The notes: a model not told the origin generated them from the sequence alone. Shown: positions 18,957 through 30,899, counted from the stretch's first letter. The stretch: DNA of 64,000 bases from Serratia sp. AKBS12 (GCF_024793895.1 NZ_JANUSB010000002.1:248001-312000); one strand, 5' to 3'. Made by a program: numbers and translations.

Positions 18957-20003
18957 ATGTCTGCATTAACCCCCGCCAGCGAAGTGATGCTGCGCCACAG
19001 TGATGAATTTACCGAACGTCGCGTGCTGTTCGCCGGTGATCTGCAAGATACGCTGCCGGCGCAATTCGAGGCCGCGGACGTACGCGTTCATACCCAGCAA
19101 TATCATCATTGGCAGTTATTAAACCGTGCGATGGGTGACAACGTGCAATTCGGCCTGACGGTCGATGCAGCCTTCGTTGCCGAATGCGATACGCTGGTTT
19201 ACTACTGGCCAAAGAGCAAACAGGAAGCACAATTCCAGCTGTACAATCTGCTGGCGCTGCTGCCGGTCGGCGCAGAGATATTTGTCGTCGGTGAAAACCG
19301 CAGCGGCGTACGCAGTGCCGAACAGACCGTCGAAGGCCACGTTACGCTGGCGAAAATCGACAGCGCACGCCGCTGCGGTCTGTACCATGGCCGGATCGAC
19401 GCCCAGACCACCTTCGATCTGAACGACTGGTGGGACAGCTACCCGCTGCACGATCTGGAAGTGAAAACCCTGCCAGGGGTATTTAGCCGCGACGGGCTGG
19501 ACGTTGGCAGTTCACTGCTGTTGTCGACGCTGGACAAACACATGAAGGGCAAGGTGCTGGACGTCGGCTGTGGCGCTGGCGTGATGGCCAGCGTGATGGC
19601 CAGAATGTCGCCAAAGGTGAAGCTGACGCTGAGTGACGTCAACGCCGCAGCAATAGAATCCAGTCGCGCAACGCTGGCTGCCAACGGCATCGACGGCGAG
19701 GTGATCGTCAGCAACGTCTATTCCGACATTAGCGGCCGTTTCGACATGATCATCTCCAATCCGCCGTTCCACGACGGGCTGGCAACCAGCCTGACGGCGG
19801 CCGAAACCCTGATCCGCGGCGCGTTAAAACACCTGCCGATTGGCGGTCACTTACGCATCGTCGCCAACGCCTTCCTGCCGTACCCGGACATTCTGGACGC
19901 TACCTTCGGTAGCCATGAGGTATTGGCGCAGAACGGCCGCTTCAAGGTCTATCAAGCCACCGTTGGCCGCCCACCGCGTGATGCGAAGAAGAAAAAGAAA
20001 TAG
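18957..20003 (+). CDS. rsmC: 16S rRNA (guanine1207-N2)-methyltransferase
   Basis: Methylates G1207 of 16S rRNA in the 30S subunit. The 348-residue protein has the duplicated layout of RsmC: a degenerate N-terminal methyltransferase-like domain and a C-terminal catalytic one. The latter has the AdoMet motif [13 protein letters not shown] near residue 200 and the catalytic NPPFHDG near 268. The ATG at 18957 gives [18 protein letters not shown], preceded by GAGGAG. The tail ends in a run of lysines, longer than in E. coli. Confidence 0.95.
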   Translation: MSALTPASEVMLRHSDEFTERRVLFAGDLQDTLPAQFEAADVRVHTQQYHHWQLLNRAMGDNVQFGLTVDAAFVAECDTLVYYWPKSKQEAQFQLYNLLALLPVGAEIFVVGENRSGVRSAEQTVEGHVTLAKIDSARRCGLYHGRIDAQTTFDLNDWWDSYPLHDLEVKTLPGVFSRDGLDVGSSLLLSTLDKHMKGKVLDVGCGAGVMASVMARMSPKVKLTLSDVNAAAIESSRATLAANGIDGEVIVSNVYSDISGRFDMIISNPPFHDGLATSLTAAETLIRGALKHLPIGGHLRIVANAFLPYPDILDATFGSHEVLAQNGRFKVYQATVGRPPRDAKKKKK

Positions 20004-20024
20004 CATGCCCGCAATGGCAAAAAG

Positions 20025-20055
20025 CCGCCCGGTTAACCCTGGGCGGTTTTTTTTT
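20025..20055 (+). terminator. Rho-independent terminator of rsmC
   Basis: CCGCCC (20025-20030) pairs with GGGCGG (20041-20046), extended inside by GGTTAACC complementarity, and is followed directly by nine thymines. Textbook plus-strand terminator 22 bases past the rsmC stop. Confidence 0.93.
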
Positions 20056-20098
20056 GCCTGACCGGGACGCTACCAACGGCGGTGCCCGTCGCGTTGCA

Positions 20099-21091
<993 letters not shown>

Positions 21092-21211
21092 CGTTGTTAC
21101 CTCATCAATCGGGTTAATGTCGATACCGAGTGTGGTTGTTGGCGCTGGAAAGATAAATAAGGCATATTGCTCAACACTGTTCAAAAAACGCTAACAATCA
21201 TGGACGGCAGC

Positions 21212-22156
21212 ATGGATCAGATCCAGGCAATGCGCATCTTCACGCGAATCGTCGAGCTGGGTAGCTTCAGCCGCGCTGCCGAGCGCCTGCAACTGCCGCG
21301 TGCCACGGTCAGCAATACGCTGAAACGACTGGAGCAGCGGCTCGGCGTGCGGCTGCTGATCCGCACCACCCGGCAGGTCAACGTCACCCACGAGGGCACC
21401 TTGTACTACCAGCGCTGCATTCAACTGTTGGGTGCGCTGGAGGAAGCCGATACGCTGTTCAGCCAGCAAAAGCTGCAGCCGTCGGGCAAAGTGCGTATCG
21501 ATATGCCGCATTCGCTGGCCCGTGGCATCGTCATTCCGGCGCTGGGGGATTTCTATCAGCGCTATCCGCAAATCACCCTGGCGCTCGGTGCTAACGATAG
21601 CCATGTCGACTTGCTGCGTGAAGGGGTCGACTGCGTACTACGCGCCTGGGAAACCGAAGACGACAGCCTGATCGCCCGGCAGATCGCCGCAATGCCGCAA
21701 CTGACCTGCGCCTCGCCAGCCTATTTGCAGCGCTACGGCATACCACAGTCGATCGACGATCTGCACCATCACCATGCGGTGGGCTATTTTTCTCTCGTCA
21801 CCAACCGCGACTATCCGCTGGAATTCTGCCGCCATGGCGAGCTGGAGCTGCGCCAACTGCCCAGCCGGCTGAGCGTCAGCGGGGCAGATGCCTATATCAG
21901 CGGCTGCCGTGCCGGTTTGGGGCTGATACAGGCGGCGCGCTATTCGCTGTCGCCGTGGCTGAAGCGCGGCGATCTGGTGGAAGTATTGGCGGATACGCCA
22001 CCACCGCCGATGCCGATTTACATCATGTATCCCCCCGGCCGCTTCCTTGCCCCTCGCGTGCGGGTGCTGATCGATTGGCTGATTACGCTGTTCGACGCGC
22101 ATCAGCGGCAACGAGATGACGCTTTTTCCAGCAAACGCCCGCAATCACTGAAATAA
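21212..22156 (+). CDS. LysR-family transcriptional regulator
   Basis: 314-residue regulator. Residues 1-62 form the winged helix-turn-helix (MRIFTRIVELGSFSRAAERL, then RATVSNTLKRLEQRLGVRLL); the rest is a LysR substrate-binding domain. It belongs to the branch with RTTRQVNVTHEGTLYYQRC that often sits beside oxidoreductases. The ATG at 21212 has GGACGG five bases upstream; an in-frame ATG at 21200 is possible but has no ribosome site. It is divergent from the aldo/keto reductase gene with about 120 bases between them, so it likely controls that gene and itself. Confidence 0.88.
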   Translation: MDQIQAMRIFTRIVELGSFSRAAERLQLPRATVSNTLKRLEQRLGVRLLIRTTRQVNVTHEGTLYYQRCIQLLGALEEADTLFSQQKLQPSGKVRIDMPHSLARGIVIPALGDFYQRYPQITLALGANDSHVDLLREGVDCVLRAWETEDDSLIARQIAAMPQLTCASPAYLQRYGIPQSIDDLHHHHAVGYFSLVTNRDYPLEFCRHGELELRQLPSRLSVSGADAYISGCRAGLGLIQAARYSLSPWLKRGDLVEVLADTPPPPMPIYIMYPPGRFLAPRVRVLIDWLITLFDAHQRQRDDAFSSKRPQSLK

Positions 22157-22159
22157 CAG

Positions 22160-22187
22160 TTGACGTCCACGCCAAAATCTCTAGAAT
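22160..22187 (+). promoter_or_regulatory. Stringent-type promoter of the tRNA-Leu cluster
   Basis: TTGACG at 22160-22165 and TAGAAT at 22182-22187 with a 16-base spacer, followed by the GC-rich discriminator TCGCCCCCG. The combination of near-consensus hexamers and a GC discriminator is typical of growth-rate-controlled stable-RNA promoters. The first tRNA starts 41 bases downstream. Confidence 0.8.
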
Positions 22188-22228
22188 TCGCCCCCGTGGT
22201 GACATTATTACGGTAATGTTTCTGGTAC

Positions 22229-22315
22229 GCGAAGGTGGCGGAATTGGTAGACGCGCTAGCTTCAGGTGTTAGTGTCCTTACGGACGTGAGGGTTCAAGTC
22301 CCTCTCTTCGCACCA
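22229..22315 (+). tRNA. leuQ: tRNA-Leu(CAG), copy 1
   Basis: 87-base class II tRNA with encoded CCA. The acceptor stem GCGAAGG pairs with the 3' end CTTCGC, the D-loop has GGTAGACGC, the anticodon loop CTTCAGG reads CAG, and the long variable arm is TGTCCTTACGGACG. It is nearly identical to E. coli tRNA-Leu1 and sits at the same place after rsmC, where E. coli has leuQPV. It would decode CUG, the most used leucine codon in this window. Confidence 0.97.
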
Positions 22316-22355
22316 AATAACCACGCGATTGACATTTATATTGCACAGCATCTGT

Positions 22356-22442
22356 GCGAAGGTGGCGGAATTGGTAGACGCGCTAGCTTCAGGTGTTAGT
22401 GTTCTTACGGACGTGAGGGTTCAAGTCCCTCTCTTCGCACCA
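22356..22442 (+). tRNA. leuP: tRNA-Leu(CAG), copy 2
   Basis: 87 bases, identical to copy 1 except for one T in place of C in the variable arm (GTTCTTACGGAC). This turns one G-C pair of that arm into a G-U wobble and should not harm folding. Encoded CCA, anticodon CAG. Spaced 40 bases from copy 1 and in the same likely transcript. Confidence 0.97.
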
Positions 22443-22487
22443 CGCTGGTGACAATATAAATCAAATCGACGCAACAACATCGGCTGT

Positions 22488-22574
22488 GCGAAGGTGGCGG
22501 AATTGGTAGACGCGCTAGCTTCAGGTGTTAGTGTCCTTACGGACGTGAGGGTTCAAGTCCCTCTCTTCGCACCA
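22488..22574 (+). tRNA. leuV: tRNA-Leu(CAG), copy 3
   Basis: 87 bases with the same sequence as copy 1, anticodon CAG, encoded CCA. Last member of the tandem; a clear terminator could not be identified in the 80 bases that follow before the convergent yjjZ. Confidence 0.97.
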
Positions 22575-22657
22575 ATCGATGCTCTCTCCGGCAGTACCTC
22601 ATTCAACTTTCCCTGTAAGCACAAGAAACAACACGTTTAAACGTGGTTTTGTGGTAT

Positions 22658-22942
22658 TCAGTCGAGATTCAAATGCAGCCCAATTGCCGCCAGACCGCCC
22701 GCTAGCGCCATGCAGGACGGCAACAGCAGATAGTGTCGCCAGCGGCTGTTGAACAGCATCACCAGCGTCGCCAGCATGGCAATGACGATCAAACTGCGCA
22801 ATTGCGTCATGTCCAGGTTGACCAAAGCCAGCAACGGTAACAAGGCACAGGGCAACAGTACGCCCCAGGCGCTGGCCAACCGGTCGCCCAGACACCAGCT
22901 CACTCCCCACAGCCCGCACGCGGTAATCATGGCGGCAATCAT
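22658..22942 (-). CDS. yjjZ: DUF1435 membrane protein YjjZ
   Basis: 94-residue protein with three or four hydrophobic segments, resembling E. coli YjjZ in ASAWGVLLPCALLPLLALVN and WRHYLLLPSCMALAGGL. Function unknown. The ATG at 22942 has GAGG five bases upstream; a TTG at 22960 and an ATG at 22930 are alternatives. It converges on the tRNA-Leu cluster, as in E. coli. A 17/19 match to the Fur box lies 21 bases upstream of the start, so iron repression is expected. Confidence 0.82.
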   Translation of the reverse strand: MIAAMITACGLWGVSWCLGDRLASAWGVLLPCALLPLLALVNLDMTQLRSLIVIAMLATLVMLFNSRWRHYLLLPSCMALAGGLAAIGLHLNLD

Positions 22943-22962
22943 GATAACCTCACCCCTCAAGT

Positions 22963-22981
22963 GATAATGATAACCAATATC
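22963..22981 (-). promoter_or_regulatory. Fur box upstream of yjjZ
   Basis: GATAATGATAACCAATATC matches the 19-base Fur consensus at 17 positions. It lies 21 bases upstream of the yjjZ start, where a repressor would cover the promoter. The next plus-strand gene begins over 300 bases away, so yjjZ is the likely target. Confidence 0.72.
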
Positions 22982-23310
22982 ATATACCAGTTTTTTTCAC
23001 CCCGCACCTATTTAACCGCCAACCGCTTTCCGAGATGACAGAACGGCGAAAAAATGATAGTTTGACATAAGAAAATTCTTAGATTCATCGCGCGTTAATA
23101 ATCACCCGATAAAACTATAGTCAACGTCATTCGAGTTTCGTCGGCGCGGCAAATACCAGCCGTCGGCAAGACTCAGTGGCCGGGATGAGCGCATACAGCC
23201 AACCAGCATGCGGCGTGAGATATAACGGATATATTCACGCAAGTAATGTTTATCACTTGCCCAGAATTTTCAACACCCTCACTATTCGATTGGTAAAGAG
23301 TAAACTCCGT

Positions 23311-24387
23311 ATGAACGCGCGTTCTTATCAGGAACTGCTGACCAGCAAGCATCGATTATCGTTATTCCTTTTCTTGTTGATGAATGCCGCCTCTTCAATA
23401 TTTACGTTATTGATGCCATTCAAAAATACGCCGGTCATTACCTTGCCACTCATGGGGATTCCCTTATTTTGTCTGGCTGCCATGGCGTACACGGTATTTT
23501 GTCCTCGCGATTACGTGCGGAAACTGCATGGGTTCGCCGCTATTCTCGGCGTGCTGTGGGCGGCGCATATCTATTTAAAAAGCCGCTACTGCGTGCCGGA
23601 TAGCCAAAATTTTTTATTAATTAGCCTATTCAGCATGTTTTTTATCAGCGCCATTGCGTTGACCGATAATTTCGTCGCTTTTTGCCTGCATTCGGTGCCT
23701 TCCGCCATCACCATTTTGCTGCTGGATGACATGAACAATACCGTGCGCATCGTGTTTACCTCGGTGCTGCCGATCATTGCTTTTTCTATCCATCACCTGA
23801 TGCTCAAACGCAGCGAAGCCTTTACCCAGGCGCTGGTCGCCAACCTGTATGACGAGCGCGACAAACTCAGCGATCTCAGCATGCTCGATCCGCTTACCGG
23901 GCTGTATAACCGCCGCGGGCTGGAAAACAAGCTCAACCAGTTGCTGGCACCTACCGCCGGCCGTCACTTCGTGGTACTGCTGGATATCGATCGCTTCAAG
24001 GCCTACAACGACAACTATGGCCACACCATGGGCGATCAGGCGCTGGTACAGGTCGCCGCCGCAATCCGCGATGCGGTGCGCTCACGGGATATCGTGGTGC
24101 GCTATGGCGGGGAGGAGTTTCTGGTACTGTTGACCAACGTCAGCGAGGCCTATGCGGCGCAACTGGCAGAACGCGTGCGCCAACGGGTGTTGGGCTTGCA
24201 GATCCCGCATCGCTTCAACCAGTTGGCCATCACCAGCGTCACGCTCAGCGCCGGCATTTCGGCGCTGGAGCAACTGGACGTGAAGTCGGCTATTCGCGCC
24301 GCGGATGCCGCGCTGTACCAGGCCAAGAACAACGGTCGCAATACCATTCAACTGGCGGAAAACGCCCAGTCCGCGCCCCTGGCCTGA
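23311..24387 (+). CDS. Membrane-bound diguanylate cyclase (GGDEF)
   Basis: Makes the second messenger cyclic di-GMP from two GTP. Residues 15-165 hold five or six transmembrane helices with little extra-membrane sequence. A short linker leads to the GGDEF domain (about 190-350). The active site is RYGGEEF at residues 264-270, and an inhibitory I-site RSRD sits five residues before it (257-260), so product inhibition is expected. DPLTGLYNRRG and DIDRFKAYNDNYGH are the standard GTP and metal segments. The ATG at 23311 follows AAAGAG; the frame stays open 45 codons upstream but without homology. The 368-base gap before it holds the Fur box and an A+T-rich stretch. Confidence 0.9.
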   Translation: MNARSYQELLTSKHRLSLFLFLLMNAASSIFTLLMPFKNTPVITLPLMGIPLFCLAAMAYTVFCPRDYVRKLHGFAAILGVLWAAHIYLKSRYCVPDSQNFLLISLFSMFFISAIALTDNFVAFCLHSVPSAITILLLDDMNNTVRIVFTSVLPIIAFSIHHLMLKRSEAFTQALVANLYDERDKLSDLSMLDPLTGLYNRRGLENKLNQLLAPTAGRHFVVLLDIDRFKAYNDNYGHTMGDQALVQVAAAIRDAVRSRDIVVRYGGEEFLVLLTNVSEAYAAQLAERVRQRVLGLQIPHRFNQLAITSVTLSAGISALEQLDVKSAIRAADAALYQAKNNGRNTIQLAENAQSAPLA

Positions 24388-24391
24388 CGCC

Positions 24392-25621
24392 TCAGTGTCG
24401 GCGTTGGTGGATGCCATAGAACAGCACCACGATAAAGCACAGCAGCGGCAAGACGTAAGAAATGGCGGTGCTGTAATGGTCAGCGATGGCGCCCATAAAA
24501 TACGGCATGATGGCGCCGCCGACGATCGCCATGATCATGAAGGAACTGGCGCGTTTGGTATGCTTGCCCATGTTTTTCACTCCCAGGGCGAAAATGGTCG
24601 GGAACATGATCGACATAAAGAAGAATACCGCGATCAGCGCCACTACCGACACGCCGTCAATGCTCATCATCACCACCCCGCACAGCAGGATATTGATCAA
24701 CGAATAGCAGGCCAGCAACGTAGCCGGTTTGACCCGCCCCATCAACCAGGTGCTGAAGAAACGGCCAATCATAAAGCAGATCATGGCAATGGACAGCAGA
24801 TAGGATGCGCTCTGGTTGGACACGTCATCCCAGTGTTCGGTGGCATAGTTGATAAAGAACGCCCCGACGCCGACCTGCGCCGCCACGTAGAAGAATTGGG
24901 TAACCACCCCGCCGACAAAATGCGCATGCTGCCACAGCCCCTGCGCCACCACGCCATGCGGCAGCGGCTCGTCTTCACGAATGTCAGGCAGCCGGGTGCG
25001 GCTGAACAGCAAGGCGATGCCCAGCACCAGTACCGCAATCGCCACATAGGTCATCTTCACCATGTTTTGATCGCCGCCGCCGGCGCTTTGCGTTGCCGAA
25101 AAAAACAGCGTGCCGCCGATCATCGGGCCGATGAACTGCCCCAGCCCATTAAATGACTGCGACAGGTTCAGCCGACGTTCCGCGCCTTTCGCATCGCCCA
25201 GCACCGTGGCGTACGGATTTGCCGCCGTTTCCAGACAGCCAAGGCCACAGGCAATCACGAACAGCGCCAACAGGAATAGCGCAAAACTGTTGGCCGAAGC
25301 GGCCGGAACAAATAACAACGCGCCGACGGCATACAGGCACAGACCAACCAGAATCCCGGCCTTATAGCCGCGTTTATCCATAAAATAGCCGGCAGGCAAC
25401 GCCACCAGGAAATAGGCGCCAAAATACGCCGCCTGCAATAATCCCGATTGCGCCTTGGTGACGTGCAACGTTTCCTGGAAATGTTTATTCAACACGTCCA
25501 ACAGGCCATAAGACAGGCCCCACATAAAGAACAGACTGGTGACCAAAATAAAGGCCCAGCGCAGGTTGGCGCGCGCGTTGGCGACCACTTGCGCAGGCGC
25601 AGCGGTTTTATCAGCAAGCAT
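24392..25621 (-). CDS. MFS sugar:H+ symporter, FucP family (probable L-fucose importer)
   Basis: 409-residue carrier with twelve predicted membrane helices. It has FucP-family features: WAFILVTSLFFMWGLSYGLLDVLN in helix 1 (partly quoted), YFGAYFLVALPAGYFMDKRGYKAG in helices 2-3, GCLETAANPYATVLGD near residue 135, FGLGQF-like NGLGQFIGP, and ASSFMIMAIVGGAIMP near 360. The ATG at 25621 has GAGGATAATATC before it. It lies on the same strand as, and 138 bases after, the fucose-degradation genes, so L-fucose is the probable substrate; related carriers move other hexoses. Confidence 0.85.
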   Translation of the reverse strand: MLADKTAAPAQVVANARANLRWAFILVTSLFFMWGLSYGLLDVLNKHFQETLHVTKAQSGLLQAAYFGAYFLVALPAGYFMDKRGYKAGILVGLCLYAVGALLFVPAASANSFALFLLALFVIACGLGCLETAANPYATVLGDAKGAERRLNLSQSFNGLGQFIGPMIGGTLFFSATQSAGGGDQNMVKMTYVAIAVLVLGIALLFSRTRLPDIREDEPLPHGVVAQGLWQHAHFVGGVVTQFFYVAAQVGVGAFFINYATEHWDDVSNQSASYLLSIAMICFMIGRFFSTWLMGRVKPATLLACYSLINILLCGVVMMSIDGVSVVALIAVFFFMSIMFPTIFALGVKNMGKHTKRASSFMIMAIVGGAIMPYFMGAIADHYSTAISYVLPLLCFIVVLFYGIHQRRH

Positions 25622-25759
25622 GATATTATCCTCGTAGAGTACTTTCATACACCGGGCCGCCGCGACGATGGCACGCGTTCACCCCGGCCACGCCCTGTAT
25701 CGACCTTTCCGGGGATTCGCTACACCAACCTTCTGCTGCAACTCGAATGATGTTGGCTA

Positions 25760-27727
<1,968 letters not shown>

Positions 27728-27735
27728 ACCTCCCC

Positions 27736-29013
27736 CTAACCGCGAAAGCGGTATTGCTCGATCGATTCCGGTCGCATTTCAATCGAATAGCCCGGCGCAC
27801 GCGGTGGCATATAGGCCGCGCCGCGTATCTCGCACGGGTACAGGAAATGCTGATGCAGGTGATCGACGTATTCGATCACCCGCCCTTCATGGCTGCCGGC
27901 AATGCACAGAAAATCGATCATCGACAGATGCTGAACGTATTCGCACAGCCCGACGCCACCGGCGTGCGGGCATACCGGCAGGTTGTACTTGGCCGCCATC
28001 AGCATCACCGCCAACACCTCGTTAACCCCACCAAGCCGGCAGGCATCGATCTGCACCACGTCAATCGCGCCGCGCATGATGAACTGCTTGAACATGATGC
28101 GGTTCTGGCACATTTCACCGCTAGCCACCTTCACCGGATGCACTCCCTCGCGGATGCGCCGGTGCCCTTCCACGTCGTCGGGACTGGTGGGCTCTTCGAT
28201 AAACCACGGCTTGGCAAAGGCCAGATGCTTCACCCACGGGATCGCTTCATCAACCTCCCAGACCTGGTTGGCGTCGATCATCAACTGACGATCCGGTCCG
28301 ATCACCTCGCGCGCGATGCGCACCCGGCGAATGTCGTCCTCCAGATCGCGACCCACTTTCAGCTTGAGGTAGGAAAAACCGGCATCGACCGCCTGCTGGC
28401 ACAGCCGGCGCAGCTTGTCGTCCGGATAGCCCAGCCAGCCGGCCGAGGTGGTGTAGCAGGGATAACCGTGTTCCAGCAGTTGCTCGCGCCGCTGCGCCTG
28501 GCCTGCCGCCCGATTTTTCAGCAGCGTCAACGCCTCCTGCGGCGTAATGCAGTCGGTGATGTAGCGAAAATCAATGCAGCGCACCAGCTCCTCTGGCGTC
28601 ATGTCCGCCACCAGTTGCCATAGCGGCTTGCCTTCCGCCTTGGCCCACAGATCCCACAGCGCATTGATCACCGCGCCGGTGGCCAGGTGGATCGCCCCCT
28701 TGTCCGGCCCGATCCAGCGCAACTGACTGTCGCTGGTGAACTGGCGCCAGAACGCCCCCATATCGGCGGTGATGGTCGCCAACTGCTGGCCGACAATCTG
28801 GTGCTCCAGCGCACGGATCGCCGCGCAGCAGATTTCGTTGCCGCGGCCAATGGTAAACGTCAGCCCGTGACCGTTGAGATCGGCGCGATCGGTTTCCAGG
28901 ATCACATAGGCTGCCGAGTAATCCGGATCCGGGTTCATGGCGTCGGAGCCATCCAGCCCCAGCGAGGTCGGGAAGCGGATATCTTCAACCCGCAGCGCGG
29001 TAATGGTGGTCAT
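27736..29013 (-). CDS. L-fuconate dehydratase (enolase superfamily)
   Basis: Converts L-fuconate to 2-keto-3-deoxy-L-fuconate. 425 residues of the mandelate-racemase group: SLGLDGSDAMNPDPDYSAAY near the start is characteristic of fuconate dehydratases, followed by YLKLKVGRDLEDD (catalytic Lys), LMIDANQVWEV (metal Asp), FIEEPTSPDD (metal Glu) and CPHAGGVGLCEYVQHL (catalytic His). The ATG at 29013 is eight bases from AGGAGA; the TTG at 29019 is too close to it. Two bases separate it from the stop of the hydrolase gene. Confidence 0.9.
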   Translation of the reverse strand: MTTITALRVEDIRFPTSLGLDGSDAMNPDPDYSAAYVILETDRADLNGHGLTFTIGRGNEICCAAIRALEHQIVGQQLATITADMGAFWRQFTSDSQLRWIGPDKGAIHLATGAVINALWDLWAKAEGKPLWQLVADMTPEELVRCIDFRYITDCITPQEALTLLKNRAAGQAQRREQLLEHGYPCYTTSAGWLGYPDDKLRRLCQQAVDAGFSYLKLKVGRDLEDDIRRVRIAREVIGPDRQLMIDANQVWEVDEAIPWVKHLAFAKPWFIEEPTSPDDVEGHRRIREGVHPVKVASGEMCQNRIMFKQFIMRGAIDVVQIDACRLGGVNEVLAVMLMAAKYNLPVCPHAGGVGLCEYVQHLSMIDFLCIAGSHEGRVIEYVDHLHQHFLYPCEIRGAAYMPPRAPGYSIEMRPESIEQYRFRG

Positions 29014-29015
29014 GG

Positions 29016-29870
29016 TCAATTCTCCTGCACCTGAACCGTTTGCTGTTGTTGTTCACCCAATCCCTCGATGCCCAGCCGCATCACCTGGCCGGGCTTGAGA
29101 TAGATTGGCTGCGGTTTTTGCCCCATGCCCACCCCCGGAGGGGTGCCGGTGGAAATCACATCCCCCGGCTGCAAGCTCATAAAACGGCTCAGGTAGCTGA
29201 TGATGTGCGGAATGGTAAAAATCATGGTGCTGGTATTGCCGTCCTGATAGCGCTTGCCGTCTACCTCGAGCCACAGGTTGAGCTGGTGCGGATCGACAAT
29301 TTCGTCGGCGGTTACCAGCCATGGGCCGGTCGGGCCAAAGGTGTCGCAGCCCTTGCCCTTGTCCCAGGTGCCGCCGCGTTCAATCTGGAATTCACGTTCG
29401 GACACGTCGTTGATCACACAGTAGCCGGCCACGTGCTGCATGGCGTCCTGTTCGGCGATGTAGCGTCCACCCTTGCCGATCACCACGCCCAGCTCTACTT
29501 CCCAGTCGGTTTTTTGCGAACCGCGCGGGATTTCCACGTCGTCATTCGGCCCCACCACCGCGCTGGTCCACTTGTTGAACACCACGGGTTCCGCAGGGAT
29601 GGCCGCGCCGGTTTCCGCCGCGTGATCGGCATAATTAAGCCCAATGCAGATAAACTTGCCGATGCCGCCGACGCAGGCGCCGATCCGCGGCTGCCCCTCC
29701 ACCAACGGCAGGCTGTCGATATCCAGCCGCTGCAGTGCGGCGATGCTGTCCGGCAACAGCGCCACGCCGCCAACGTCGGCAATATGGCGTGAAAGATCGC
29801 GGATTCGCCCCTGAGGATCCAATACTCCCGGTCGTTCCTGCCCTACCTCTCCATAACGTAACAGTTTCAT
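29016..29870 (-). CDS. Fumarylacetoacetate-hydrolase-family 2,4-diketo-3-deoxy-L-fuconate hydrolase
   Basis: 284-residue FAH-fold enzyme, expected to cleave 2,4-diketo-3-deoxy-L-fuconate to pyruvate and L-lactate. GLNYADHAAETG near residue 80, the metal ligands in DWEVELGVVIGKGG near 130, and GDVISTGTPPGVGMG near 240 are the family motifs. Similar proteins are annotated as ureidoglycolate lyases, but the cluster argues for the fucose role. The ATG at 29870 has GAGGAAATT before it. A 53-base gap separates it from the preceding dehydrogenase. Confidence 0.83.
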   Translation of the reverse strand: MKLLRYGEVGQERPGVLDPQGRIRDLSRHIADVGGVALLPDSIAALQRLDIDSLPLVEGQPRIGACVGGIGKFICIGLNYADHAAETGAAIPAEPVVFNKWTSAVVGPNDDVEIPRGSQKTDWEVELGVVIGKGGRYIAEQDAMQHVAGYCVINDVSEREFQIERGGTWDKGKGCDTFGPTGPWLVTADEIVDPHQLNLWLEVDGKRYQDGNTSTMIFTIPHIISYLSRFMSLQPGDVISTGTPPGVGMGQKPQPIYLKPGQVMRLGIEGLGEQQQQTVQVQEN

Positions 29871-29923
29871 AATTTCCTCAATCTCAACGATAAATTTCCG
29901 CCCGACCCGCAAGCCGTGGCCAA

Positions 29924-30664
29924 TCAGTTGCTCCAGCCGCCGTCGATAATCTGCACGGTGCCGGTGGTGTAGGAACTGGCGTCTGAGGCCAGATACAGCG
30001 CCAGTTGCGCAATCTCGCCGGTCTGACCGATGCGGCCAATCGGCTGGCGTGCAGCAAACGCCTGGTAGACGTCTTCTTCACTGCGGCCCTGTTCCCGCGC
30101 CTGTTCGGCAATGCGCTGACGCAGCGACGGTGACTCTACCGTGCCCGGACAGATGGCGTTGCAGCGTATGCCCCGGGTAACGTAGTCCGCCGCCACCGAG
30201 CGCGTCAGGCCAATCACCGCCGCCTTGGTAGCGCTGTAGGCAAAACGGTTCGGTACGCCTTTGACGCTGGAGGCCACCGAGGACATGTTGATGATCGAAC
30301 CTTTCTGCTGCGTCAGCATGGCGGGCAAAAAGGCGCGGATCGTGCGGAACATCGCGGTTACGTTCAGATCGAGCGCGAACTGCCATTGCGCTTCGCTGCA
30401 TTCCAGGATCGACCCGCTGTGCACTACGCCCGCACAGTTGAACAGCACGTCCAGACGACCGACGGTTTCCGCCGCGGCGGCGATGGCGTCGCCATCGGTG
30501 ACATCCAGTTGCAGCGGCGTAATACCGCTGATTCCCTGTAACGAGGCGATATTGATATCGCTGGCAATCACCTCAGCGCCGGCCTCGGCAAACAGCCTGG
30601 CAGTGCTGAAACCGATCCCCTGCCCGGCGGCGGTGATCAGCACACGTTTTCCGGTTAAATCCAT
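29924..30664 (-). CDS. 2-keto-3-deoxy-L-fuconate dehydrogenase (SDR family)
   Basis: Oxidises C4 of 2-keto-3-deoxy-L-fuconate to the 2,4-diketo compound with NAD. 246 residues: ITAAGQGIG cofactor loop at 10-18, NCAGVVHSG near 80, INMSSVASS with the catalytic Ser, YSATKAAVIGLT with the Tyr-Lys pair near 145, and the PGTVESPSL segment typical of this branch (related to mammalian BDH2). First gene of the fucose operon, read away from the operator region at 30691-30728. Confidence 0.87.
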   Translation of the reverse strand: MDLTGKRVLITAAGQGIGFSTARLFAEAGAEVIASDINIASLQGISGITPLQLDVTDGDAIAAAAETVGRLDVLFNCAGVVHSGSILECSEAQWQFALDLNVTAMFRTIRAFLPAMLTQQKGSIINMSSVASSVKGVPNRFAYSATKAAVIGLTRSVAADYVTRGIRCNAICPGTVESPSLRQRIAEQAREQGRSEEDVYQAFAARQPIGRIGQTGEIAQLALYLASDASSYTTGTVQIIDGGWSN

Positions 30665-30690
30665 TGCAACTCCTTGGTCAAAAGGTCTAA

Positions 30691-30728
30691 TGGTCAGGCC
30701 ACTAAGGGCGGTTAAAGGTCAGACCTTT
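30691..30728. promoter_or_regulatory. Tandem palindromic operators of the FadR/GntR-type regulator
   Basis: The 235 bases between the divergent SDR and regulator genes hold TGGTCAGGCCA at 30691-30701 and the 15-base palindrome AAAGGTCAGACCTTT at 30714-30728 (arms perfect around the central A). Both fit the GGTCNGACC style of FadR-subfamily operators, and their centres are 25 bases apart. A related half-repeat, TTGGTCAAAAGGTC, lies at 30674-30687. They are close to the SDR start, so repression of the fucose operon is likely. Confidence 0.7.
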
Positions 30729-30899
30729 CACATGACAAAAGACGTTTTAAGCGTTATGGTTTGAAGAAGATGTGAATAAAAAAGATGTAAAACAGCATTT
30801 CAATTAACCAAGTTTTTACACCTGATTAACGAATACTCAAGCAGCTTGAGCAGTTTTTGTGCGCTGAATCACTTAACGCTAACGTGCCGAAGGTAAAAA

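Noticed and set aside
22229-22574. Regularly spaced repeats that could look like a CRISPR array
   Set aside because: The repeats are full 87-base tRNA-Leu genes with encoded CCA, not CRISPR repeats, and no cas gene is present.
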